A program made the position numbers and the translations under genes. The notes under the pieces are model-generated. The model did no database searches, was not told the DNA's origin, and saw only the letters and a program-made list of their open reading frames with translations. Below, piece after piece: positions 46,905 to 59,500 of a stretch of 64,000 nt of DNA (within the stretch, counting starts at the first letter, position 1; every line of letters starts with the position of its first letter). Origin of the DNA: Lates calcarifer (taxonomy: Eukaryota; Chordata; Actinopteri; Centropomidae); assembly GCF_001640805.2 (NCBI RefSeq), contig NC_066847.1:23613504-23677503 (forward strand). Reading direction: 5' to 3'.

Positions 46905-49900
46905 CTCTATCTGTCTTTGCCTCGTGGGCAGTGACAAGAAGAGGAACAATGCTGTGGAGCGTGTTTCTCTCAAGTGCAGGGACATGACTGGACGTCACAC
47001 CGTGTTGTAAAAGCGTGGCTGAAAATCGATGTTGCCAAATAACAAGCCGTGAAGAGTCACAATGATCAATTGTGCAAAGGCAGATAACACTCCCTGTCTG
47101 TCACACTGGATGAGTTGTGAAGCCCTTTTTCTCATTCATCTGTCAGGGCTCCTACAATCTAAGTGAATTATTTCCCCCCAAAAAGACTTCCTTCATTTGA
47201 CACCGAGCACATTCAAACATGTTGCACTGGAAGACCAAGTGTGTGCTATTATTAGAGCCTGCATCATGTGTAACTTTGGACACTGTTGCCATAGCTAAAA
47301 TAGTGATGCAGCTGCTGCTATTCCATTGCACGTCTGACATTACATTGCCTGTGTACATTAAAAAAAAAAATCTAGATCCAAAATCTACCTCTGTTTTGAT
47401 TTTGTGAATGAGTTAAAGTTTCCTTTCAGGCTCAATCTGCCATGGCAGCAAATAACATGTCAATACAAACCAGGTTGAGGTGACCAGTCAGCCTGGATAC
47501 CACAGGGCCTACCTGCGATAGACGGAACGTGAGATAAGGGAGGTAAGTGTACTTTTCCGGATCGCTCCAGATGACAAATCTATGGGACAGTGGAACAAGG
47601 TTACGCAAGCAGCCGTGCTGCTGACGTCAGACTGCCTTCACTGCCTGCTTGATTGATTACAGTAGTGCTTGGCAGAGGCTGACCAGTGTGCTCCTGGGAA
47701 AAAACAAACACACCAAAACACACCATAGATTCAAGAGGCATCATACATCTGCTCTCCACACCTGTGGTGAGATGGAAAAATACTAAAATGTAAAAAAGCA
47801 AACACACAACATTTGCTGTTGATGTGATGTAAGCTTTGCTGCTATTGTTAGACTGAAATCAAATCCTGACTCGTGTTGCCTTGTCTTGCAAACCAAACCC
47901 AATTTTCAGGGTATAATTCATGATTACAGTATTTCCCAAAGATTGAAAATGACCAGAGTAGCAAATGGTTTCATGTTATAGAATCAGTTCTGTTTTCTAA
48001 TCTTGTTTTTACTGATTTTATGATGATTTTTTGTCTCTTTCCTTCTTTAAGTTATAAACCATCAGACCTAATACTAATCATGTAATCTGCAAGTCCATAG
48101 TTACACCACATCCCTGGCAACATCTTTCGATAAGAGAGGCTGCTGCATAGTTAAAGTGTTCTGAAGCTCAACGGTCAAATATAGTGTTAGACTATGTATT
48201 ATGTAAGGCTCGGCTCAATTTACCCTGTGAATGTGTGGAGAGCCTGAAGGAGAAAAAAATTTGACTCACGTTGAAGTTATGCAGAATGTGAATGGCATTA
48301 TAGAACGAGAAAAAGCTCATCAAACAAGGGCTGAGTGCTTAGAAACACAATTCTATACAAAGGTATACAACACAGCAAGATAAGAAATTCCTTTAGAGGG
48401 TGTGATAAAATCTCTAGTTTCCCAATAAATCAATTTCACAGCTTATGTGATATGCAACAGGGAGCTGAGGGAGTCATGCACTATATGTCTTATCTATATG
48501 TTTTTTCTCTCTCCGGCAAACGGCAAATTCTCAGTAAAGCACATGGATATCTCCACACATGTGACTTATTCCTGCTTATAGAGGAGCCTGTGTAGGAGAG
48601 AGGAATGTATGGCCCTGGTAATAAAACACCCTCAGCTTCTTCTGTATGTCTGGGACATCCCAACTTGGACTCCAACTGGAGCTTAAATCATGTTACGCAA
48701 CGGGCCCCACCACCACCACCCACCCCCAGTAGGACAATTAGGGTCCCTGTTGCAAATTACCTTGTCTAATACTTCACAAAAAGAAACCCTCAGTTTGCTT
48801 CACTTCCCAGCTTTGGTGTTGGTAGATGAATAGTTCCCTCCTGGACTCTTCTGTTCTTGTGTTATTCTCTGCCGACCAAATACGACTAACTGCACCGGAC
48901 CAAGCTGACAGCTGCCTACAATGTGCAGATGCCGCTGAGTCAACAAATGTAACCATAATAAAGGCTTATAAAATAAACTTGTTCTGTAATTTTCTCAACA
49001 CATGTGTCTGGTGTGGACATTTCATATTAAAAGCTACCAGAGTGCAGAGCCGGCTGCTTCCACTTTCTGGAGCATTTACCAGAAGTGAGAGGGAACCCCT
49101 ATTTAGCAGCAAGCTCTGATTTCATTCCCAGAAATCCTGCTCTTCAACCCCCCCTCCTAATCCAGTAGCCGAGAGAAAAACTCAGCCCAAGGGGCGATAA
49201 AGAGTGTAACACGTCGAAAAGCGACTGTGGCAATTCGCTGGACACCTCCAGGGTTAAGTATAACAAAGATAAGGAGCAGCCCCACTCGCAGACGACGTCT
49301 GTTAAGGTCATGATCATACCAGCGCAGCTTGACTCGTGTAACTGATACTTGCTGGTCTTGAAACGGCAGAGCCAGTTTTATCCAACCTCTCAGTCAGGTT
49401 TAAAACCTCTGTCCAAAAGAGCGACTAATAAAAATATGTTAGCCGTATGCTTCTCAGATCATTATCCAGATTTCTTAAATCCTCCTCCTGGAGGGATTAT
49501 GAGATCGGGCAAAAGTGTATCCCATAATGCCACAGGTCAGAGGGGGCTAACTAGATCTTCCAAGAGCTACAAAACTTTTAGCATATCAAAAGAACAAAGC
49601 TAATTATAATAACATGTCTATGATCAATGATTTGCAGACATCTCCTCATTCATGGCAGGTGCTTGTGAACATTGATAACAAAACAAGGCTTTTGAACAAG
49701 AACAAACTTGGCTTGTTCGGCAGAGTTTTAAAAGTTCATGCGGGTTTTCTGGTAAAGGGTTGAGATTTATGCAGCGCTGTCACTGGAAGCAGGCAGGAGG
49801 CAGAGGCATGTTGCACATATGGCCAAAAGCTGCCTTGAGATACATACTGTAGAGTTATGAGCAGCAACTGGGGTGCAGACATTGTGTACCATGTTTTTGA

Positions 49901-50334
49901 TCAACAAACCACTCAACTTTCACCTCACAGTCTCAAACATTTTACTGTACAATTAAAAACCCAGTGGCCTGTGTCTGACTAGAACGTCTGCTTATCTCTT
50001 TATGAGTCTTTGCCACCTTTCTCCCCTTTACATAACCTCCCTTAAGTAACATAGGTACTTAGGCAATGTGGAACATTTAACCCATTCTTACCTCATTAAA
50101 CTGTACTGTGGCCTTAGCTTTAAGTCAAACATGCCGGGGCTGTCTGGTCATGCCCTCTCAGTGACTCAGCACGCACTATCAATCTGTCCATCACTTCGTC
50201 CCACCTCTTTTTCCTTCTCACTTTATTGCAGGTGCTACACAGACCTGGGTCTCGGCCAAGTGCATGTCGTTCAGTGGCTTTTATTGGTTATTGCACAATC
50301 ATCTTGTGTACATAACCAGATTCTTAAACACACA

Positions 50335-50405
50335 TATGTCTGTACATATGTACAGGGTCCTGTGCATGTATGTACATATGTACATATATACTTATGTATA
50401 TATAC
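50335..50405. repeat. TACATATG-type simple repeat
   Basis: Imperfect runs of GTACATATGTACA and TATATAC words. They are locally palindromic and likely to form cruciforms. Confidence 0.7.
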
Positions 50406-50756
50406 TATGCCTGCTTGGGAACCCATACACTATATAATCCCAAATACTACAAGGACAAGTCCTGCATTTTAAGTCAAACACACAGACATTTTTTCAACAG
50501 GTAGTTAAAGTATAAAGATTAAAATACTCACAAACACAGACAAAATAGGCTCCATCTGTGTTACATCATGATCTATTATAATCTTAGATTAATGATGCAT
50601 TTACATGTAAGTAGCATTTTAATGTTGTAGCTGGCTGCAGTAGAGCTAATTTTCCCCACTTCATACATGTTTTGGTGGTTTAATATGCTGTATAATAATG
50701 CAGTGTCATCATCTGCAAAGCACCTACAGCTGTCAGGTTAAGGCAGAGGAGTGAAA

Positions 50757-50864
50757 GGTGCAGTATTTCCCTGTGAAATGTAGCAGAGTAGAAGTATGTA
50801 GCAGCAATAAATTCAAACACTCAAGTAAAGTACAGTACTTAAGTAAAATCTACTTTCCACCACA
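50757..50864 (+). repeat. Teleost AGTACAATATTT...AAGTAAAGTAC repeat, copy 2
   Basis: CAGTATTTCCCTGTGAAATG, GTAGCAGAGTAGAAGTATG, CACTCAAGTAAAGTACAGTA and CTACTTTCCACCAC follow the order of the family recalled from fish genomes. The copy at 34027-34112 shares part of it. Confidence 0.7.
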
Positions 50865-52498
50865 GAACACTGGAGTCATCTGCTATGGTAGGAACATGGT
50901 GTCACCAGCAAAGATTGACAACATAAAATTACAGGAAAAAAAAAACAGAAATATGTTTGTATGTAATTATATACAAAATGAAAATATACCAAAGTTTTGT
51001 TTTTCCTTTGATTTTAAAATGCCTCAGGACTAAAACAAACCTTTACAAGAGAAAAAAGGAAAGAAGACTCAGAACACTGTACTGTAGTGTTGTTTTCCCC
51101 TGCAGTTCTGCATTTTCAGTATAAAAAAATTGTAAATAACATGAAAACATGATTCCTTTTTTATGAAGAACTACCATGACCTGAATGAGTGATAGACGCT
51201 CACTGGTTATAACATGATGGGTTACATTAAATATGCACATTAATGTGTTTCTGCCTGTTGCAGAAGTCAACAAATGTCTCTTTCATTTGCAGACATAAAA
51301 CCCATTAACAAAAACAGGGCAGCCTAAAGAAATAAACAGTGATGTGTTATCTGCTGGCAGGTGAGTCTTGACATTGTTTAAAGAAAAAAAAAAACAAAAA
51401 CCATCCATCAGCAACCAAAGCATTTTTCGTGTGGATTGATTGAGGTCATATCAAACAGTCGGCATGATAACGGCCTCTGTGATAAGGTCTGACCCTCTGG
51501 TTCCCTGGTACACTAATCCAGCTCCATGGCACATTTTCAGGTTTCCATGGGGAGCCCTTTCCACCTCACCACGCACAGCCGAGGTTTTTCCACTGCAAGA
51601 ACCGTGAATATTGCACGTCCTTTTGCTTATTCACTTATCTAATGTGAACACTGAAAACACATACTCAAATACTAGATGATGCTGTTTAGTAGATATGGTA
51701 TCTTGGAAAAGTGGAAATATTTTTTTTCTGATTGTTTGGGAGATATCAGGATTTGTGAGGGTGGAGGAGTTGGGGGGGGCATAATCAGTGCCTGTGTATC
51801 AAGATCAAGACTTTTACAGCAGTAACAGCTGCTGCTGAGATACAGTGGCAGCCTAGTGCAAAATGCAATAATTAAATAACAACACAAAGTGCATTTAGAT
51901 TATCACAACCTAACAACCTGTGCCACAAGTCTGTAATACTGCACTGACCAAACTGCAGCAGTCAACAAATATAATACACAAACTCATCCATCATGAGCCA
52001 TATGTACTAACAGGCTTCTGGCTTTAGCACCAGCTCCCATACCCAAACACATAGGTAATCAAACCCACCCTTGTCAAACCCAGAGAAACTCCCAGAAAAG
52101 CAGTGCACAAACATATGGTTACGCACTAAGCAAACTCCACACACACAGACACACTCGCCAGGTTGCCACAGAGGAAATCTTTGGTGTCAACTAGGACGCA
52201 TGAGTTGCAAAATTTTGCCTTGCTTTGACCCTGTTCGTTAGGAAGTCAAACACCCCCTAATTTTCTTGAGGAAATTTCATATCATACATCCACTTTTAGG
52301 AAAACACAAGTATGCAAGAATTAAAGGCTATATGGTTGTATTACAGCTTAACGTTCAGGATTCAGAGATTTTAACCACCGTGTGCAAAAGCTCCCCACTG
52401 GATTCAGTTGTTTCATGTTTCACTGGCAGAGGCAACAAACTGTGCCTGCTGGCAGCTGCAGCCTCCTGGCAGCTGGTTTGCTCTCGCTCAGTACAGGG

Positions 52499-52717
52499 TT
52501 AATTATATCCAGCTTCACTGCCCAGCACATAGAGACACGCTTTTAACTTCTCCAAATCGACAGCGCCGCCGATGCTGACTGCAGCCCCGACTGACTGTGA
52601 GTCACCTGTTTTGTAGAGGTACTTCAGTTCTGCTCCGGTCAGGCCGGGGGGGGCGGGGGGCGAGCGGCGGATGAGGAAAAGGCTTGTGAGATTCGTGACA
52701 CACGGCCGCACACACAT
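52499..52717 (-). other. Unrecognised 72-codon ORF in a small CpG-rich block
   Basis: The frame ends DLEKLKACLYVLGSEAGYN and includes GLTGAELKYLYKTG. The block is markedly richer in GC and CpG than its flanks. A possible donor (AACAG followed by GTGACT) lies inside. I do not recognise the product, and it may equally be a regulatory CpG block. Confidence 0.15.
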
Positions 52718-54335
52718 GACAGCAGCGGAGCCAAAAGTGGCTCGCTGGAGAGGAACGAGCCCGATGAATCACAGAGTGGATGACAGCCGGAGGTAAATTG
52801 GTAGTGGGTTATTTCTTCGAAGAGCTGGAATTTATTAGTTTTAAGCGAAAAGAGATGGCTTTCCCTGTTGGTCGGGTTACTGCTCATGGTTGCTCATGTG
52901 TTCTGGGAAAAAAGAGGGAATCAAGTCAAGTGAAAGTCTCACATTAGGGCAATGAAGATTTGGCCAGACTGATTATGAATAAGGAGCACATACCAGCAAA
53001 GCTCAGCCCTTATCCATCCTCCTCTGTCTCATCTAACCCTGTATCTCAGCTAGAATAAAGTCACCTTGGTTTGACTAAAATACATCTACTTATTTTGAAA
53101 ACCAGCAGTAAAGCAGGCCACTCATCCCCTCACTGACTGGGTGGCCTTCTCTGTCTCTGTGCCACACCAGTTGGGGTTAAAGAGCATGATACACTCCAGC
53201 AAGCGAGTAATCACCTGCAGCCAGCAAAGGACTCAAATAACCCACATCTCACCACTGCTGACAAATAAACCCCCTACACACTGATGACCTGGTGCGTTTA
53301 CTGGAGATGGAGATTTGTCTTCAGATTTTGATCTTTTTGTTTTTAAATCTTCTAGGCAATGGAAGGGTTGTGGTTAAAATGAAACACAGCTGCTGAGGCA
53401 GCGATGCTTTGGCTTTTTCCTTCTGCGAGACACCGGGCCAAAAGTCTGACCATCTGTTTTATGTTAGCTTAAGATATACAGGTTGCTATACTGACGAGTC
53501 TTTTGAAGTCAAATGAGGTAATAGAGACATCAGGAATTTTAAGAAATCCATTAAGGTTATTGTATTTAACAACAATTGATTTGCGGGTCTGAGCCTTGCA
53601 AGCATCCTTTGACGTCCTTTTGTCTGATTCCAGCTGGAGTTTATGTCTTCAGTCATCTTATTTCCTGCTGCACCAAATAGTAAAAAAGTAAAGTCAAATC
53701 AAAACAATGTGTTTATATATTATTGCAAGTGAAAAGTCTTGTAGTCTTGTAAACCTTTCAGCTATTTCACACACATTTAGAAGACATCAAATATATGCTG
53801 TTGCACATTTTTACATAAATTCAAAAGCATCCTCTCTGAAAGCTGAAAACACTCAGGAGACACCAGCTGCCACATGCAGACACCCCTTCAAGAAAAAAAA
53901 AAAAAGTGATTTCTGGATGACCTTAAAGTAGCATTCTCACTTTTCTGCACACAGAGGTGACAGCTGAAGTGCAGTCAGACTCCAGCCTCAGCTGCCACGG
54001 TGCATCCGTTGTGATCGCTGGGCCCAACGGCTATTTTTCTGCAGTGTTCAGTTTCAATAATTACAGGCAAAAAAACAACAACAACAACAACAAAAAAGGA
54101 CTTCTTAAAAAGTATAACCCTGGGCACAGTATAAACATCATGCCAAGGAAACAATTCACCACACTCTGAAAGATGATATTCTATTTTGTACAGCTATTTA
54201 CAAGGGGGGGGTTTAAAAGACTTTTTATTTGAGTGCATCTGAGGGCAGATGAAGGGAGGATACGGCGCCCAGATAACTCTGTATCAGAGACAAATCAACA
54301 CACAGATATTCCGATCTCGTTTCAGCTGTTGTTGT

Positions 54336-54369
54336 CCCCCCCCCCCCCCCCACACACACACACACACAC
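54336..54369. repeat. Poly-C tract followed by (CA)n
   Basis: Fifteen C then about ten CA units. Another C run stands at 54474-54485. Confidence 0.9.
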
Positions 54370-54489
54370 CTCACTGACACCATCAAGCCATCAGGAAGAA
54401 TTAATCACTGATTTACTGTACGTCCTATGTTAGTTTTTCCAGAGTACTGCGGCTCATCTTTTTACAGGAATCCCCCCCCCCCCCCATTG

Positions 54490-54770
54490 CTCATATCTGG
54501 CGTTGCCTTCACTGGCTCCTTGTAGGTTTTAGGATTGATTTTCAAAGATTTTATGGTTTTCCTACAAATCATTAAATGGGCCATCTGCAACCTATCTCTC
54601 TGACCTTTTACAAACACACGTCCCCCGTCAGGGTCACTCAGATCTTGCGACCAGTTGAATCTGGGTGTCCCAAAATCAAGGTTGAAGCACAGGTTGAGGT
54701 CATGCCTTTGGAGCTGTGGCCTTGAACTCTGAAACAGGTTGACTCTGCATGTTAGGTGGGCCCTCTCACC
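54490..54770 (+). pseudogene. CR1-like LINE remnant
   Basis: The translation reads CLHWLLVGFRIDF, then a segment of the kind LxDLLxxH with SPVRVTQILRP, then KIKVEAQVEVMPLELW. These correspond to HWLPV-RIDFKI, PxRxLRSS and RLKxxGDRAFxxxxPxLWN of CR1-like LINE ORFs. Several stops and a frameshift are present. It lies just past the probable end of zdhhc18. Confidence 0.65.
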
Positions 54771-54970
54771 ACCTGCAACAACAACAGCATTCTAAGTTAA
54801 CATGGATCTATTTAACTTCATTGTTAGTAAAAAAGTGAATATAAGGCTATGTAATAAGCAGAGTATTTACATAGTAAAAGACTATTTTTAATCACAGAAA
54901 TCTGAGAAAAATGATTCTCAAGAGAAAGAGGGGTCAAAAAAAACACTAGAAGTCAACAAAATGTATCATT

Positions 54971-54976
54971 TTTATT
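54971..54976 (-). terminator. Candidate poly(A) signal of zdhhc18
   Basis: AATAAA on the minus strand, about 1.6 kb past the stop codon, followed by the TGTTGACTT-type sequence often seen downstream of cleavage sites. No earlier canonical hexamer was noticed. Confidence 0.45.
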
Positions 54977-56577
54977 GACCAAATGTTACAGTTCCACTGT
55001 TACATCCTACAAAATGCAAACAAGTTTGTTCATACAAGCACTGCTTGTAATTGTCTCTACACACACTATGGGTCTTAATACAGACTGATAAATGAGCGAC
55101 CCATTGACTATGGCAAAGTGGTTCTTCACAAACTCACAACCTATGTACAGCTTCAACGCTCACATACAAAAAAAAAAAAAAAAAAAAAAGAATAAATAAA
55201 AACAACAAAAGGCTTTTCCTCTAATAGTTTTTCTGTCACTAAATTGCCCTCTAAAGAGGCTGCAATCCTTATTCACATCCTGCCCCCTAGTGGCACACAC
55301 AAACTCCCAGCTCTCAAAGGAAACTGTACTCCACCATCACAGATGGAGGGTTAAGTTTCATGCTGTAAGAGCAGTAAAAGGTCACAGCCATGAAAATGAC
55401 AGCTTGCCCTGCACATGAAGAGGCCTCGTCAACATTCCTAAAACATTTCTCTGCTTGAAGCAGTCCATATGCCTGAGCCTGTGCTGTAACCACCAACACA
55501 CCCGTGACAGGTAACATACGGTTGATGTGCCCTGAGGCAACGAAAAAGCAGATGCTCGCTCGCACTGGGGAGCGTCCCAGTAGATCACATAAATAAGAAA
55601 CAGTGCTTCAGCGACAAATACTCCAATCCAAGCCCTGAAACGCAGCAGCAGATTTGATTTTGATTTAAATACTTGGTTTTAACATCCAACAAAAAGCAAC
55701 AAGGTGGACATGACACAATATATATAAATACTACACATTTCAGCGACCTCAGGCAGTTAGTATCCAGCCACACGTGAAAAAATCTGACCAAATTCACTCA
55801 GTTTTAAGTGTCATCTTTAAATCATTGTCTCCTAAAGTGATACACCTCGCTTAAAGAAAAGATATTTGCCATTTAGCCTAGGAGCATCTGATATAGAAGA
55901 CGTGCAGAACTGATTACAAAATACAATAAAAATAAAACTGCACCTTGTCCTCCCCTTTCTGATAACTGATAACTCATTTATCTAAAAACAGTCAAACTGG
56001 ATCCACCTAATGACTCTGGGCTGATGTTGACCTAGATGACAGGAAATGATCGGACACAACATAAGGCTAACTCTTGAATTGATCATCCTGAAAATGGCTC
56101 ACTATCCAGAGCATGCCAGTTTGGAGAATCTTTTGTTTCTCTATTTCTTGCATCCACAGTCAAACTGTGAGTATTCCCAGATTTAAAGACCTGTTTGCAT
56201 AAAGTATCAACAGGAACTGAAACACTGCAGCTGTGATGTATGGCTTGAGGTTCTGCGGAACGTGTGGAGGCATGTTCTGGGTGTCTTAATAAAAAGGTGT
56301 TTAAAAAAATAATCTCTATATTGTGCTTCCAAGTGTTACTAAGATTTACCTCCACCCTGAAGGACACATACAGTAGGACACTGTTGATATAACTCACAGA
56401 ACATACAAACCCTCCAGATAATGCTTAATCAATTCATCAGAATGACATCTTGAGAAACCAAATGGCAACACACATCATGACCACCACCGTGAAAAAGTCT
56501 CTGTAGCAAAATTCATTGCCAGTGACAGAGAGCAGTGGAATAAGTCTTCTCTTCTCCTATGGTTACTGGGTGCACAC
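54977..56577 (-). other. Probable 3' untranslated region of zdhhc18
   Basis: AT-rich sequence without a convincing ORF, carrying a 22-base poly-A tract at 55168-55189 (poly-U in the mRNA). Its extent depends on the poly(A) signal at 54971. Confidence 0.45.
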
Positions 56578-59500
56578 TCAGGGTAGCGGGATAAAGCCAG
56601 TGTCGGCTGCGTCGCCCAGAATCAAGCTGGCGCGGCTCAGCGATGGCGAGGGGGAAGCCAGGCGGAAAGCCGGGTTGATGGAGTGCAGTGAGTCCCTCTT
56701 ACTGCCTCTGCTGAACGGGGGGCAAGGGGTGGCCATGGGCTGGTGGGCGTGCTGTTGTGAGCAGCCGGTGGAGGAGGGCGAAGGCTCTGCAGACGGCGCC
56801 GGCGTGCTGGAGTCCTCCGGCTCAAGGGGGGTGGTCTTCGGGGTGCCGGGGGGGCAAAGACCGTGAAAGTCGGAGGAGTGGACCATCCTCTCCAGCACGT
56901 CCTTAGTGCTCTGAGTGCACTGTGTGCAGAAGAGAAAACAGAGAAGTCAAGAAAAAGGGGGAAAAGAAATGGGCCACAGTGTGAATTTATGCTATGAAAG
57001 GCCAAGCTGCAATGACAAAACAGTGAGACAGACATGTATAGAAAATTCTGTGATTAAAAGGATTAGTTTCATCAAGCACAATGAAAGCAGTGATTACACT
57101 AATGACAGCACCATCAAAAGATTCAAATGAAGAAGCATGAGGGAGGTGAGTTAGATGCAGACAATGCAATTAGAAGGCAACGATACTGAACAAGGGTAAA
57201 GAAAGATTTAGATGTGTGTGGAGACGCTGCTGCTTCCTGTGTTTCCTCTGGCTGTGATCAGAGTAGAGAGGGAAGTACAGTTTATACATGCACAATAAAG
57301 CACCCCAGACAAATGAGGAAAGACACGTCATCTAACTACAGAGAAAAATCATCAGCATTCAAACACGAGCTCCATCCAGCACTGAGTGAGCGAGCAAATG
57401 TTAATGAGAGGACGAATGAATGGCAGTGAAGCATGCGCTTTCAAGTGAAGACAGTGCACCCATCCACACCATCACTACAAACCAATCACAAAATCTGCCC
57501 TGGCTGCGTTTGGCTTTATGGGAAAAAAAAAACATCTTGAAAAAGAAATAACTGTTAGATGATAATGACTCCAAACCTAGACACCAACTACAATATGAAA
57601 GACAGTGACACAGCGAATGGCGAGTGAAGAGATGTTGTGATTGGTTTTAATGTTCAACCCCTACTCTTACCATCAACCGTCTACATGCAGCAGTGCCCTT
57701 CAGGCTGTGCAGGACAAAGCAAAATCCTGACAGTTCTCCTCCTAGCAGGGGTGGAATGGATATAGTAACACTGAGTGTCAAATCTTTCATCCAGCGATTA
57801 AGTTACAGGCATACAACACAAATGTTCATGATAAATAGATCCAACTGTTCAATAACTTATACCTATTGGAATGAACAGAATAACCTCTGGCTTCTTCCAA
57901 ACAGCTTAAAAATCAAAAAGGCAAAGTAAACTCAAAACAGAGACCAAAATTCCAAAATACAAAAATAATGTTTATTTAACACATAAAAGAACATTTGTTA
58001 TTGTTTTTAGGTAAAAGATGAACACAAAAAGAGGAGTAAAAGTGGATTTTAGAAAGCTAATAATATACCCAAGACATTTGATATGTTGACAATATTGAGA
58101 CAAATCTTTTCAAGGCATGGTGACAAATGATCTGTGATAAAGTGCTGATAAATCCAAAATAAAATGATCTAACACCATTTGCATGTCCAAACAAAAAGCA
58201 TTACTTTGTGTGCATACACCCTCACCATAACATACAAGCAAACTTAGTAGTACAAAAACAAGGAGGTAGATACAACAACATGTTGAATTCCTATAAGTAT
58301 GAGGAAAACATAATCACAAGTTAAATATCAAAAGGTGCAGCGATTAGCGTGTTTACTGTCCCACAGCACAAAATAACCAGAACATACTGTATCTGCAGCA
58401 GTCTGACGGGGTAACTCAAAAACTCAACAATGACTTAAAGCAATGGTTAAATGTTTGCCTGTTAAAACTCCCTGCCCACGGTCTCGCTTTTTTAACTGCT
58501 CAGTGATGCCAAACAGTTTCACGAGTGTTGTCCAAGACATTTTGTTCTCAAGCTAAAAGAACAAGTGACACAGCAGTATTACTTCAGCATGTTGCATGGT
58601 GATGAATTACCTCTTCAGCACCTCTAATGCCAGCTCTAATTAGCTACCTCAATCACCTCTTCTGTGAATATCTGGCTTTATATTATGTCAGTCTCAAGCC
58701 ATCATAAGCTGAGCCCTAGTAATGTTGTTCAAATTCGAACACAGATACGTTCTGTAGATAACTGACAGGCCGTTCACTATTACAGATCCACACTCTTCTC
58801 TTGTGGTTTTTAAATCAACAAAACATATGAAATGTTCAACTTTCAGAACACAGATCCAAAGTACTGCATGTCGGCAACTCTACTTGAGGTGCTGAATCTG
58901 GAAGTCTGGAGGATGAAGAGAGTGGAAACACAGATTGTGGAGAAGGCACACAGGGGGCAGGCTAACAACAACACAGGAGCTATGGGACAGTCAGGACTAG
59001 GGAGCAGACCACAAGCTGGTTCATCCTACCATGTGTGTGTCATTCTTGGCTGCGAAGAGAGGCAGCTCTATGTCCGAGGCAGAGGCGGCAGGGGTCGCCT
59101 CATCGGGAGGCAGGAGACCTCTTCTGTCAATCAGACTAGAGAGCAGGGCAGAAGATTGCGTTATGATGTGCTTAAACGTGGACAGTACCTGTACTGTAAC
59201 CAAGGCTAGGAAATGCTCATGAAGCATTTTCACTGATACTAAAAAGAGGAAACGTTTGTAGACCCAGAGCTGTTAATCTGATGAATGAGACACAGGGTGA
59301 ACTTCAGAGGTAATGAAAAAGAAAAATGTGCATCAGGATGATGAGTGTTCCTGACATCTTCACTCACCTCGGAGGCATGGGCCCACATAACGTCACACAG
59401 CAGTTGGTCATAATGCTGTTGTAACTGTACGGGTTCCCAGAATCCTCCGCGCCCCTCTTACTTGACCAGGAGCCCTTTATCTACACAGTGGACAAACAAA

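Larger units (their letters stand above)
42920..54950. other. Intergenic desert between tent5b and zdhhc18
   Basis: No multi-exon gene is visible over about 12 kb. Apart from microsatellites it holds two LINE remnants (43689-44170 and 54490-54770), two interspersed repeats (44308-44520 and 50757-50864), an X-box/TATA pair near 46,217-46,328 and a small CpG-rich block at 52,499-52,760. The human neighbours I recall between these genes (NUDC, GPATCH3, KDF1 and others) are not here. Confidence 0.6.
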
